From contig CAYVSY010000014.1 of assembly GCA_964454255.1 (NCBI GenBank), positions 1 through 19,142 of the forward strand: a stretch of DNA of 19,142 bases, written 5' to 3'. The stretch comes from CAYVSY01 sp964454255. Its GTDB lineage: Bacteria > Bacillota_I > Bacilli_A > RF39 > UBA660. Shown here piece by piece: positions 1 to 7,533 of the stretch. The notes below the pieces were generated by a model. The model was not told the DNA's origin, made no database searches, and saw only the letters and a list, made by a program, of their open reading frames with translations. The position numbers were made by a program, and so were the translations under genes. Position 1 is the stretch's first letter. Every line of letters starts with the position of its first letter.

Positions 1-1254
1 TTTATTTTTATCTTTACTTTGTGCTGGAGTTAATTTACCTGATAATATTTTTTCAAGTTTCTTACTGTCTTTACCTTTTCTTGTTTCTTCACGAGCTTTT
101 CTTGCTGCTTCTCTTGCATCTTTTCCATTTAAGGCTTTTGAAATAATTTTTGTTGCAATAGCTTTATTTTCTTCTAAGAAAAATTTTAATTTTTCAGTTA
201 CGATATTTTCTACAACATTTCGAGCAATAGGAGTTCCTAATTTATTTTTAGTTTGACCTTCAAATTGTAATAAGTTTTCAGGTATTTGAACGCTTAAAAT
301 AGCTGTTAGTCCTTCACGAACATCAGAACCTTCAAATGATTTGTCTTTTCCTTTAATAAAATTGTTTTCTTTGGCATAATCATTTAATACTTTAGTTAAA
401 GCTGTTTTAAATCCTACTTCATGACTACCACCGTCTGATGTTTTAACATTATTAACAAATGATATTAAATTTTCTGCATAACTATCTGTATATTGTAATG
501 CAATATCGATATTAATTTTTTCTTTTTCCCCATGAAAATATAATGTTTTATGTAATTTTTCTTTACCTTCATTTATATATTCAACAAAGGCTTCTAATCC
601 GTTGTTATAACAATATTTTTCGTTTCTATCATTTATTTCATCAATAATTTCAATAGTAAGATTATTAACCAAAAATGCACATTCTTGCATTCTTTCACAG
701 ATTGTAGAAAAGCTAAATGATGTGTCTGAAAAAATTTCTTTATCTGGTAAAAAGCGAACCGTTGTGCCAGTTTTATTGGTAGTTCCAATTTTTTTTAGAG
801 GAATCAATACTAAACCTCCATTTATGAATTTAATATAATATTCATTTCCATCTCTTCTAGATATTACTTCCATCCAACTGCTAAGTGCATTAACTACTGA
901 TGCTCCAACTCCGTGTAAACCTCCTGAAACTTTATATCCACCCTCAGAAAATTTTCCACCGGCATGTAGAACAGTATATATTACTTCTGGCGTTGATTTA
1001 CCACTTTCATGCATTCCTGTTGGCACCCCGCGTCCTTTATCGGTTACACTAATGCTCCCATCATTATGAATAGTTATTATAATTGTATTTCCATAACCAT
1101 TTAAAGCTTCGTCAACACCATTATCAACAATTTCCCATACAAGGTGATGCAACCCTCTTTTATCGGTTGAGCCAATATACATTCCAGGACGTTTACGAAC
1201 AGCTTCTAGACCTTCTAATATTTTTATAGAGCTTTCATCATATTTTGTAGTCAT
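1..1254 (-). CDS. parE: DNA topoisomerase IV subunit B, ParE (C-terminus beyond the window)
   Basis: This is the ATPase subunit of topoisomerase IV, which decatenates daughter chromosomes with ParC. The first 418 residues are present and the C-terminal part lies beyond base 1. The GHKL ATPase motifs are intact: YIGSTDKRGLHHLVWEIVDN, a DKGRGVPTG segment, and HAGGKF followed by GGLHGVGASVVNAL. The transducer domain shows EGQTKNKLGT, and the stretch AREAARKAREETRKGK ... LSGKLTPAQS is the form I know from Gram-positive ParE; that and DKRGLHHL favour ParE over GyrB. The start is ATG at 1254, behind a weak AAGTGA ribosome site. It lies only 18 bases after the prepilin stop with no visible promoter between, so the two are probably co-transcribed. 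parC would be expected just downstream, outside the window. Confidence 0.95.
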   Translation of the reverse strand, partial: MTTKYDESSIKILEGLEAVRKRPGMYIGSTDKRGLHHLVWEIVDNGVDEALNGYGNTIIITIHNDGSISVTDKGRGVPTGMHESGKSTPEVIYTVLHAGGKFSEGGYKVSGGLHGVGASVVNALSSWMEVISRRDGNEYYIKFINGGLVLIPLKKIGTTNKTGTTVRFLPDKEIFSDTSFSFSTICERMQECAFLVNNLTIEIIDEINDRNEKYCYNNGLEAFVEYINEGKEKLHKTLYFHGEKEKINIDIALQYTDSYAENLISFVNNVKTSDGGSHEVGFKTALTKVLNDYAKENNFIKGKDKSFEGSDVREGLTAILSVQIPENLLQFEGQTKNKLGTPIARNVVENIVTEKLKFFLEENKAIATKIISKALNGKDAREAARKAREETRKGKDSKKLEKILSGKLTPAQSKDKNK

Positions 1255-1272
1255 TATTTCACTTCTTTCTGT

Positions 1273-2046
1273 TTAATTCCATTTTGCATATAATGGTTTT
1301 TGACTTTTTTCAACTAAAAGTTTTCCATCTTCATTATAACTAATTTTTATATTTTTTTTAATACAATAAATTGTTCCACAAGTTTCTTGATTGGAAAACG
1401 TGCCATTATCATAATACCAACCACCAAAAACATAGCCATCTTTTGTTGCAGTCGGTAAATCTCCAGAAGATTGATATGAAGAGGCATATCCACCACTACA
1501 TATTGAAATTGTTAAAATACCATCAGCGTTTCCAGTTTTATTATTTCCTAAATTATCTAAATAATTTAATTGACCACCATTAGCATTAATAACAACATTA
1601 TAACATCCACCATTTGGAGATACTGTTTTAAATCCGGTCAATAAGTCGGTATTTGATTCAACATAATCACTTTTACATTTTTCATATTTGAAATAAGAAA
1701 CAAATTCATTCGTTTCGCAATTATACGCAAATTTTACTACTAAATTTTCATCTAATTCTTCTTTCGTTCTTGGATCAATAATAGGTCCTTTAATATAATT
1801 TTTTTCAATTAAGTCTTTTAATGATACAATATATTCAGTAATACCACAATCATAATTGTTTTCGTATCGTGTGCTTGTCATGTAATCGTTAGCGGCAGAT
1901 TTAATTGATTCATTTAAAGTTAAACACATATTGTCAGTATTCTTTTTAATTAAATTTTGAATAGTTGGAACTAATATTAATGATAACATTGATAATATCA
2001 ATATTACAAATATTAATTCAATAAGAGTAAATCCTTTATTTTTCAT
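1273..2046 (-). CDS. Type IV prepilin-like protein with C-terminal InlB B-type repeat
   Basis: 257 residues. The N-terminus is a class III prepilin signal: short leader MKNKG, then FTLIE with the conserved Glu at +5 of the mature protein and a hydrophobic helix to about residue 30. A prepilin peptidase would cut after Gly5 and the helix would hold the pilin in the membrane or pack it in a filament. From about residue 149 the protein reads as an InlB B-repeat (Listeria-Bacteroides/Flg_new type): VVINANGGQ, then GYVFGGWYYD and a terminal LYAKWN. There are eight cysteines after the leader, so disulfides outside the cell are plausible. No other pilus or secretion genes are nearby. It is driven by its own promoter and GGTGAT ribosome site and is followed closely by parE. 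The prepilin and repeat assignments are firm; the role (surface adhesin, minor pilin) is inference. Confidence 0.85.
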   Translation of the reverse strand: MKNKGFTLIELIFVILILSMLSLILVPTIQNLIKKNTDNMCLTLNESIKSAANDYMTSTRYENNYDCGITEYIVSLKDLIEKNYIKGPIIDPRTKEELDENLVVKFAYNCETNEFVSYFKYEKCKSDYVESNTDLLTGFKTVSPNGGCYNVVINANGGQLNYLDNLGNNKTGNADGILTISICSGGYASSYQSSGDLPTATKDGYVFGGWYYDNGTFSNQETCGTIYCIKKNIKISYNEDGKLLVEKSQKPLYAKWN

Positions 2047-2061
2047 TTTATCACCATATTT

Positions 2062-2090
2062 ATTTTATCATTAATTTTTATTAACTTCAA
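2062..2090 (-). promoter_or_regulatory. Promoter of the prepilin gene (and probably parE)
   Basis: On the minus strand TTGAAG (2085-2090) is followed after 17 bases by TAAAAT (2062-2067), preceded by TGA as an extended -10. Six bases after the -10 comes GGTGAT, then AAA and the ATG at 2046. The start of transcription should fall at the first G of GGTGAT, giving a leader of about 9 nt. Confidence 0.7.
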
Positions 2091-2112
2091 TGTTTTTTTT
2101 GTTTTATGTAAA

Positions 2113-2135
2113 TAAAAACCCCAATTAAGGGGTTA
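2113..2135 (-). terminator. Intrinsic terminator of the 50-residue miniprotein gene
   Basis: AACCCC (2117-2122) and GGGGTT (2129-2134) form a perfect 6-bp stem around a 6-base loop. On the minus strand the stem is followed by TTTATTT. The upstream arm overlaps the TAA stop of the miniprotein. It insulates that gene from the prepilin promoter. Confidence 0.8.
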
Positions 2136-2285
2136 CATCATATCTTCCAATTCATCAATGGCTTGTATTTTCTTTTTATTCATATTTGATATGAATTTTT
2201 TCATGTTTCCGTTTTTAATTTGTTGAATCATGACAGCCGAACCTACTCCCATTAAAAATAGTCCAATTCCGGTACATTTTTTCAT
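2133..2285 (-). CDS. 50-residue single-pass membrane miniprotein
   Basis: The reading frame starts MKKCTGIGLFLMGVGSAVMI and ends DELEDMM at a TAA. A glycine-rich hydrophobic stretch at residues 5-20 could cross the membrane, followed by a basic middle (KKFISNMNKKK) and a short acidic tail. It has a strong ribosome site (GGAGTGAT, four bases from ATG) and its own terminator, which support a real gene. It lies just downstream of recD2. The layout of Gly-rich helix plus basic tail recalls small DUF3918/YrzQ-type proteins of Bacillus, but I cannot confirm homology. Function unknown. Confidence 0.75.
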   Translation of the reverse strand: MKKCTGIGLFLMGVGSAVMIQQIKNGNMKKFISNMNKKKIQAIDELEDMM

Positions 2286-2311
2286 TTTTATCACTCCTTA
2301 GAATATATGAT

Positions 2312-2327
2312 TAGCACTTTTGTGCTA
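2312..2327. repeat. Perfect inverted repeat between recD2 and the miniprotein gene
   Basis: TAGCAC and GTGCTA form perfect 6-bp arms around a 4-base loop, 26 bases upstream of the miniprotein start and 27 bases after the recD2 stop. No U-run follows in the direction of transcription, so it is not a standard terminator. It could be an operator or an mRNA 3' stabilising hairpin. The left half TTAGCAC resembles half of a CIRCE element, but the spacing and right half do not fit. Confidence 0.45.
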
Positions 2328-2354
2328 TTAATAATTTGTCCTTATAATCTATTT

Positions 2355-4514
2355 TTATACATTGTTTAATAATTCTTTTAAATATGTTTTTCGATTCATT
2401 ATAACATCATTATTTACAGCATATAAAAAAGCTTCTTTTGAGCCAAGAATAATTAGTTTCTTTTTTGCTCTTGTTATCCCAGTATATATTAATTTATTAT
2501 ATAACATTCTTTTATATTCATTTAATATTGGGATAATAACCATATCATATTCACTGCCTTGAGCTTTATGAATACTAATTGCATATCCGTGCGTTAAATT
2601 AACAAACTCTTTAGGTGAATATGAAACTTTTAAACCATCAAAATTAACAATCATTTCATTTTTTTTGCCATTAATAATTTCATTTATATAACCAATATCA
2701 CCATTATATACATTTTTGTTAGAATCATTATTTAATTGTAATATTTTATCATTTTCTTTATATATTATTTCTCCATGATTAATAGTATTATAATCATTAC
2801 TATTAAAAATGTCTTTTAATAATTTATTTAAATTATCTATTCCATTTTTTGTTTTATACATCGGTGCTAATATTTGAATTGTTTTATCATTATAACCTTT
2901 TTCAAGTGCCTTTTCGATTATTTTTATTAATATATTCGGAATATCAGAACTTGAGCATTCAATAAAATTATAATCTTCTTTTAAAGAAAAACAATTATCA
3001 CTTAAATTTTTATTTTTAATTTCGTGTGCTAAAGTTGTAATATATGAATTTTCTGTTTGCCGATATAGTTTTTCTAAATATATAACATTAAATTTATTTG
3101 AATCAATAATATCTTTTAAAATTTGTCCTTGTCCTACACTAGGTAATTGATAATAATCACCAACTAGTATTAATTTTATATTTTTTTTTAATCCTTTAAA
3201 TAATGCATCAAATAACAATGAATCAATCATACTAACTTCATCTATTATTATAAATCTTGCATATGATGGACTATTTTCATTTACATTAAAAGTATTTGTA
3301 TCCATATCCCATCCTAAAAATCGATGAATGGTTGAAGCTTGAATTCCAACAGATTCTGATATTTTTTTAGTGGCACGACCAGTTGGTGCTAACAATACAA
3401 TACTATCTTTATCTACATTATATATATTGCTTAATAAACTAACAATGGCATTTATGATTGTTGTTTTACCAGTTCCAGGTCCTCCAGTAATTATTGTTAA
3501 ATCATTTTGAACTGCTTCCTTAATAGCATTTTTTTGAATATCATCATAAATAATATTATTACTTTTTTCTAATGATTTAATATTTTTATTTATATTTTTA
3601 AAAGGAATACTTTTATTATTATTTAAGTAATTTAATCTTTCTTTAATATTAATTTCCGCTTCATAAAAATTAGATAAAAAATATTTTTCATTAATTATTC
3701 TGATTCGATCTAAATTTTGAAGATTTATTAATTCATAAGCTAATTTTTCATTATCAATATTATTAACATATTTTATTATATTATTATATATTTCATCAAA
3801 ATCCATATAAGTTGATCCGTTTTCAAAAGTTATGCTGTTTATAATATATATAATTAATGCTCTTATTCGCCTTTCATCATTTATATTATAATTATTTTTT
3901 AAAGCAATATCATCAATTTCTTTAAAAGAAATTTCAATATCATTAATTAAATCATATATATCATTTTCTATTTTATATAATGATAAACTATTATATCTTT
4001 TGTATATTTTTAGTGCTTCTTTCAAAGAAAAACCTATTTTAGTTATATTCATTATAATTTTATTTGATTCTTCATAATCAATTAAAATTTTATAAATTTT
4101 ATTAATTTTTTCTTGAGATAATCGTGGGATTTTATTTAAAATATCTTTATTTTCAATTATTTTGTTTATAGCATCAGTTCCTAACTCGTCATATATTTTA
4201 ATTGCTGTTTTTTCACCAATCGGAAATAATTCGCTTGATAAAAAGGTAATTAATTCTTCTTTTTTTTCGGGTAATAATAATTGATATTCTGTTACGTTAA
4301 ATTGTTCGCCATATTTAGGATGTTTTATTATTTCACCATACATAATATATTCTGATTTTAATTTTAATTCATGAAAATTTCCTACAAAATATATTGCTTT
4401 TCCTATTATTCCTTCAATATTTGTTTCTTTAACTTTAAATATTCCAACATTATAACCATTACTTTCATTAGAAAATATATTTATATTGTATGTCCCTTTT
4501 ATATATGTTTTTAT
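2355..4514 (-). CDS. recD2: RecD2-type DNA helicase (AUA start codon proposed)
   Basis: A 5'-3' superfamily 1B helicase of the RecBC-independent RecD2 type, used in DNA repair and replication-fork maintenance. With the start proposed here it has 719 residues: an N-terminal OB-type domain (GTYNINIFSNESNGYNVGIF ... GEIIKHPKYGEQF), helix-hairpin-helix repeats, Walker A GGPGTGKTT at about 344-352, the Walker B IIIDEVSMID, then motifs DYYQLPSVG and YAISIHKAQGSEYD and a C-terminal TGITRAKKKL. The first ATG (4343) would delete most of the OB domain. The open frame continues to 4532 with no ATG, GTG or TTG. At 4512-4514 an ATA codon lies exactly three bases after AAGGTGGT, and translation from it reads KTYIKGTYNINI, as expected for the family N-terminus. 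The AUA start is inference; homology upstream of 4343 is clear. Confidence 0.9.
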   Translation of the reverse strand: MKTYIKGTYNINIFSNESNGYNVGIFKVKETNIEGIIGKAIYFVGNFHELKLKSEYIMYGEIIKHPKYGEQFNVTEYQLLLPEKKEELITFLSSELFPIGEKTAIKIYDELGTDAINKIIENKDILNKIPRLSQEKINKIYKILIDYEESNKIIMNITKIGFSLKEALKIYKRYNSLSLYKIENDIYDLINDIEISFKEIDDIALKNNYNINDERRIRALIIYIINSITFENGSTYMDFDEIYNNIIKYVNNIDNEKLAYELINLQNLDRIRIINEKYFLSNFYEAEINIKERLNYLNNNKSIPFKNINKNIKSLEKSNNIIYDDIQKNAIKEAVQNDLTIITGGPGTGKTTIINAIVSLLSNIYNVDKDSIVLLAPTGRATKKISESVGIQASTIHRFLGWDMDTNTFNVNENSPSYARFIIIDEVSMIDSLLFDALFKGLKKNIKLILVGDYYQLPSVGQGQILKDIIDSNKFNVIYLEKLYRQTENSYITTLAHEIKNKNLSDNCFSLKEDYNFIECSSSDIPNILIKIIEKALEKGYNDKTIQILAPMYKTKNGIDNLNKLLKDIFNSNDYNTINHGEIIYKENDKILQLNNDSNKNVYNGDIGYINEIINGKKNEMIVNFDGLKVSYSPKEFVNLTHGYAISIHKAQGSEYDMVIIPILNEYKRMLYNKLIYTGITRAKKKLIILGSKEAFLYAVNNDVIMNRKTYLKELLNNV

Positions 4515-4531
4515 ATTACCACCTTCTTTGT

Positions 4532-4540
4532 TTTATATCA
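4532..4540 (-). promoter_or_regulatory. Extended -10 promoter of recD2
   Basis: TGA followed by TATAAA (4532-4537) on the minus strand, then six bases and AAGGTGGT, AAT and the ATA start at 4514. There is no good -35. Transcription is predicted to start at the first A of AAGGTGGT, giving an 11-nt leader. It lies between the trxA terminator and recD2. Confidence 0.55.
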
Positions 4541-4570
4541 ATATATCATACATTTGTTTGAAAATCAATT

Positions 4571-4598
4571 AAAAAGACTTAGGTATTAATTAAGTCTT
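4571..4598 (-). terminator. Intrinsic terminator after trxA
   Basis: AAGACTTA (4574-4581) and TAAGTCTT (4591-4598) form a perfect 8-bp stem with a 9-base loop. A U-run follows on the minus strand. The stem includes the trxA stop codon. It separates the cvpA-trxA unit from recD2. Confidence 0.75.
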
Positions 4599-4881
4599 CA
4601 AGGTTTTCTTCTGATATAAATCCCCTATTTCTTTTGATTTCTTGTCCATCTTTTAAAATAATTATTGTAGGAACTGACATAATATGATATTCATTAACAA
4701 GTTTTTCATGACTATCTATATCAATTCTAATAAATAATTTATTTTTATTTTTAGAACTAACATTTTCAAAAATTGGTTCTAACACATGACATGGGCCACA
4801 CCATTTGGCATAAAAATCGATTATGACATCGTGATTACTTTTAATTAATTCTAAGAAGTTTTCATTTGTTAATTCGATCAT
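4579..4881 (-). CDS. trxA: Thioredoxin
   Basis: A 100-residue cytoplasmic disulfide reductase with the active site WCGPC (Trp27, Cys28, Cys31) and the cis-proline segment VPTIIILKDG. The length and fold order are those of a plain thioredoxin. Its ATG overlaps the end of the CvpA-like gene by four bases (ATGA), and the ribosome site AAAGGAG lies inside that gene, so the two are translationally coupled. Lysine after the first Trp (AKWCGPCHVL) is ordinary for the family. With cvpA and the divergent rnhC it recalls the Bacillus rnhC-zapA-cvpA-polX-mutS2-trxA cluster, here without polX and mutS2. Confidence 0.95.
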   Translation of the reverse strand: MIELTNENFLELIKSNHDVIIDFYAKWCGPCHVLEPIFENVSSKNKNKLFIRIDIDSHEKLVNEYHIMSVPTIIILKDGQEIKRNRGFISEENLEDLINT

Positions 4882-5597
4882 TGTATCTCCTTTTTTCGAT
4901 ATTTATCAATAATACTTCTATCACTTATTTCTATTTTCTTTTGCTCAATTAATTTATCAGTGCTTTCAGCTGTAATGATTTTATTTTCTAAAAAGATAAT
5001 TAATATTTTTTCATTTGTTTCAATTTTATTATTTTCGTTATAACTATCAATAGTTTTGTATATATCATCATATAAACTCAATGTTTCATCTGCATATTTT
5101 GATATAACTGGTGTTTCAGTTAATATTTTATTTGTCCACTTACTATCATTAAATTCTTTTATATTAAACACTGGTTGAGTTAATACAAATAGAATTATAT
5201 AAGTAATAATATAATACTCTAATACGCCAATAATTATACCCAATAGTTTTGATGGGATAGCTAATAAAACGGTTGCTTTTAATACTTTTTCAACTAAACC
5301 AGTTATTGTTACAATTACTTTATATATTATAGATAGAACTGTAAAAATGATTAAAAAAGAAATTATTTCATAAAATAAAATATTTAATACTTCTATTCCT
5401 TTAATAGCACCCCATAATTTTAAAAAGGGTAAATTTTCATACATTATCATTGATAAATAATTTTTAAATATAAATGAAAGAATTATAATAACAATTAATC
5501 CTACTAAAGATACAGTTTTTTTTAAAACACCTGCTTTAAATCCAGAAATTGCTCCTACTATTAACATGACAATAATTAATGCGTCTATTATATTCAT
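4878..5597 (-). CDS. CvpA-family membrane protein
   Basis: A 239-residue membrane protein of the CvpA (colicin V production) family, whose biochemical role is unsettled. The N-terminus MNIIDALIIVMLIVGAISGFKAGVLKK has the family's pattern, a first helix followed by a G-[FY]-x-x-G segment. Further helices lie at about 29-48, 78-100 and 120-143, followed by a soluble, charged C-terminal half. An in-frame ATG lies 18 bases upstream at 5615, but AGGAGTGAT sits between the two and is three bases from the ATG at 5597, so I take 5597 as the start. trxA overlaps the 3' end by four bases. It is divergent from rnhC. Confidence 0.85.
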   Translation of the reverse strand: MNIIDALIIVMLIVGAISGFKAGVLKKTVSLVGLIVIIILSFIFKNYLSMIMYENLPFLKLWGAIKGIEVLNILFYEIISFLIIFTVLSIIYKVIVTITGLVEKVLKATVLLAIPSKLLGIIIGVLEYYIITYIILFVLTQPVFNIKEFNDSKWTNKILTETPVISKYADETLSLYDDIYKTIDSYNENNKIETNEKILIIFLENKIITAESTDKLIEQKKIEISDRSIIDKYRKKEIQ

Positions 5598-5626
5598 TTC
5601 ATCACTCCTATTCATATTATATTTTT

Positions 5627-5655
5627 ATTTTATCATAATTATTAGTAAAATTCAA
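5627..5655 (-). promoter_or_regulatory. Promoter of the cvpA-trxA unit
   Basis: TTGAAT (5650-5655), a 17-base spacer and TAAAAT (5627-5632) with a TGA extended -10, all on the minus strand. Its -35 box lies back to back with the -35-like box of the divergent rnhC promoter, seven bases apart, so the two promoters could share an activator or compete for polymerase. Confidence 0.65.
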
Positions 5656-5662
5656 TAATTGT

Positions 5663-5702
5663 TTGTATAATTTAAAATTTATGATATAATTTTTTTGGTG
5701 AT
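5663..5702 (+). promoter_or_regulatory. Promoter and ribosome site of rnhC
   Basis: TTGTAT (5663-5668), a 16-base spacer ending in TGA, and TATAAT (5685-5690). Six T follow, then GGTGAT (5697-5702), TAT and the ATG at 5706. Transcription should start at or next to the first G of GGTGAT, so the ribosome site would form the 5' end of the message. Confidence 0.75.
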
Positions 5703-5705
5703 TAT

Positions 5706-6647
5706 ATGAAACAAAAAGCAAAAACAATAGTTTTTAAAGTTAATAATGATATTAAAGAAAAAATGATAAAATATTTTAATGATTTAAAAAGGGATAAAAC
5801 ACCACCTTATGCTATTTTCCAAGCTGAAGAAGCAGGAACTGTTGTAACTTTGTATAATTCAAACAAAGTTATGTTTCAGGGACCAAATGCTATTTCTGAT
5901 GCATCTATATGGCAAGGCAACACTAATTTCATGAATGACGAATTATTAGATTCTAAATCAACAAAAAAAGAAACTGAAGATAATTTTTCAATTCCTATTA
6001 ATATTAATTCTATTGGTTCTGATGAAGTTGGAACGGGTGATTATTTTGGTCCAATCGTTGTGACAGCTACATATGTTCAAAAAGAAAATATTCCTTTTTT
6101 AATTGATTTAGGGGTTCGTGATTCAAAAAAATTAAGTGATGAATTTATTTTGAAAAACGCTAAAAAAATTATAAATAAAATACCTTATTCTACACTAGTT
6201 TTATCTCCAATTGAGTATAATAATAATTATTCAAAAGATATGAATATGAATAAGATTAAAGCTATTTTGCATAATAAAGTTTTATGTGAATTAAAAAATA
6301 AAAATTATGATTATGATTATATTGTTGTAGATCAGTTTACTCCAAAAAAAAATTATTTTAATTATTTAAAAGAAACAAATAATTTAGTTTCCAATATTAC
6401 ATTTATGACAAAAGCAGAAGACAAATGTATAAGCGTAGCATGTGCTTCTATTATAAGTAGATATGTTTTTCTTTGTGAAATTGATAAATTAGGTAATTCA
6501 ATTGATATGTTTTTACCTAAAGGTGCTGGATCTTTGGTTGATGAAGCAGCCGTTAAAATAATTAAAAAATACGGAGCAATTAAATTAAAAGAATTAGCTA
6601 AATTAAATTTTTCTAATACTATTAGAATTACTAAAGTGATATTATAA
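5706..6647 (+). CDS. rnhC: Ribonuclease HIII
   Basis: A 313-residue endonuclease that cuts the RNA strand of RNA-DNA hybrids. The N-terminal 90 residues form the TBP-like substrate-binding domain characteristic of RNase HIII. The catalytic domain opens with IGSDEVGTGDYFGPIVV, whose Asp106 and Glu107 are the first metal ligands. Further acidic positions are Asp209 in VVDQF and Asp239 in KAEDKCISVACASIISRY. The length is normal for RnhC, and DEVGTGDYFG separates it from RNase HII (typically DE.GRG). A kinase-like gene follows 11 bases downstream in the same operon. Confidence 0.95.
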   Translation: MKQKAKTIVFKVNNDIKEKMIKYFNDLKRDKTPPYAIFQAEEAGTVVTLYNSNKVMFQGPNAISDASIWQGNTNFMNDELLDSKSTKKETEDNFSIPININSIGSDEVGTGDYFGPIVVTATYVQKENIPFLIDLGVRDSKKLSDEFILKNAKKIINKIPYSTLVLSPIEYNNNYSKDMNMNKIKAILHNKVLCELKNKNYDYDYIVVDQFTPKKNYFNYLKETNNLVSNITFMTKAEDKCISVACASIISRYVFLCEIDKLGNSIDMFLPKGAGSLVDEAAVKIIKKYGAIKLKELAKLNFSNTIRITKVIL

Positions 6648-6658
6648 AAAGGAGACAT

Positions 6659-7510
6659 ATGAAAAAGTTTAAACTTGATCCGCTTTTTTTAAAAAGAAAT
6701 GATATTGAAAAGTTGAAATTAATTGGATATGGCAAAGATGCAAATATTTACGATGCTAAAAATGGACTGCTATATAAAATTTATCATAAAAATTTATTAG
6801 GACCACATAATATTTTTGCAGGTGCCATTTACGATATTGATGGTGTTAGAATTGATAAACCACTAATGTCAGAAAATTTTAAAACTAATTATCTTACTTA
6901 TATTGACAAAGATAATATAAAATTATTTTCTTTTTTAGCAATAAATGGTGCTATTAAAAAGCAAGAATTTGTTGATAATACATTCTTACCACTAGCTCCT
7001 ATTTATATTAATAATCATTTTGAAGGATGCGTTTTAAAATATCATAAATATTATATTGGTATTCACAATGTTTGTATCGGACCTACTATTTTAAAATTAA
7101 AAGTGTTAAAAGAAGTATTAAATAATGTTAGTGAATTACTAAATAATAATATTTATCATATTGATTTAGATAATAAAAAAATTAATAATGAAACTCATAG
7201 TAATATTTTGATATCTCCTTTAGGAAATGTTGAAATTATTGATATTGATGGCCGCTCTGCTGTTTATCGTGAAACAAAATCAGATTTATTATATGAACTT
7301 TCTATCAATAGTTGTGCTACTTTATTTTATGAAATATTATTTGATTTAGATATTCATGATGAAATTATTGACAATGATAGAGATTATATTGAGTATACTT
7401 TAAAAAAAGAACATCTTCCTAATGAATTTATTAATGCCTATTTAAATGGTAATAATACAATAGAAACATTAGACAAAATGTTGCAATATATTAAAGTTAA
7501 AAAGAAATAA
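6659..7510 (+). CDS. Divergent protein-kinase-like protein, function unknown
   Basis: 283 residues with the hallmarks of the kinase fold in order: a possible glycine loop GYGKDANIYDA (23-33), a Lys40 in GLLYKIYHKN where the VAIK lysine would be, HIDLD (167-171) with an inserted segment before HSNILIS (180-186) in the position of HRD...N, and IIDIDG (193-198) in the position of DFG. The catalytic segment HxDLxxxKxxxxxHxN is unusually spaced. It may phosphorylate a protein or small molecule, or be a pseudokinase. It follows rnhC by 11 bases with a good ribosome site (AAAGGAG) and ends at a terminator. The motifs are seen; kinase membership is my inference. Confidence 0.6.
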   Translation: MKKFKLDPLFLKRNDIEKLKLIGYGKDANIYDAKNGLLYKIYHKNLLGPHNIFAGAIYDIDGVRIDKPLMSENFKTNYLTYIDKDNIKLFSFLAINGAIKKQEFVDNTFLPLAPIYINNHFEGCVLKYHKYYIGIHNVCIGPTILKLKVLKEVLNNVSELLNNNIYHIDLDNKKINNETHSNILISPLGNVEIIDIDGRSAVYRETKSDLLYELSINSCATLFYEILFDLDIHDEIIDNDRDYIEYTLKKEHLPNEFINAYLNGNNTIETLDKMLQYIKVKKK

Positions 7511-7533
7511 GAGGTGTGTTTACTCCTCTTTTT
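7509..7533 (+). terminator. Terminator between the converging kinase-like and lepA genes
   Basis: AAGAGG (7509-7514) and CCTCTT (7525-7530) form a 6-bp stem with a 10-base loop, followed by a T-run on the plus strand. The stem overlaps the kinase-like gene's stop and lies next to the lepA stop. It may slow transcripts from the minus strand too, but the U-run there is poor. Confidence 0.7.

Noticed and set aside
1..1254. GyrB instead of ParE
   Set aside because: DKRGLHHLVWEIVDN and the AREAARKAREETRKGK ... LSGKLTPAQS segment fit Gram-positive ParE better. The gene is truncated, so parC downstream could not be checked.
2312..2327. CIRCE (HrcA) operator
   Set aside because: CIRCE has 9-bp arms TTAGCACTC/GAGTGCTAA with a 9-base spacer; this has 6-bp arms and a 4-base loop and no chaperone gene follows.
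2355..4343. recD2 starting at ATG 4343
   Set aside because: There is no ribosome site before it and family homology continues upstream in the same frame.
6362..6658. Minus-strand ORF inside rnhC, and similar ORFs opposite lepA, dacA, recD2 and the surface genes
   Set aside because: They lie fully opposite well-supported genes and have no ribosome sites or recognisable domains.
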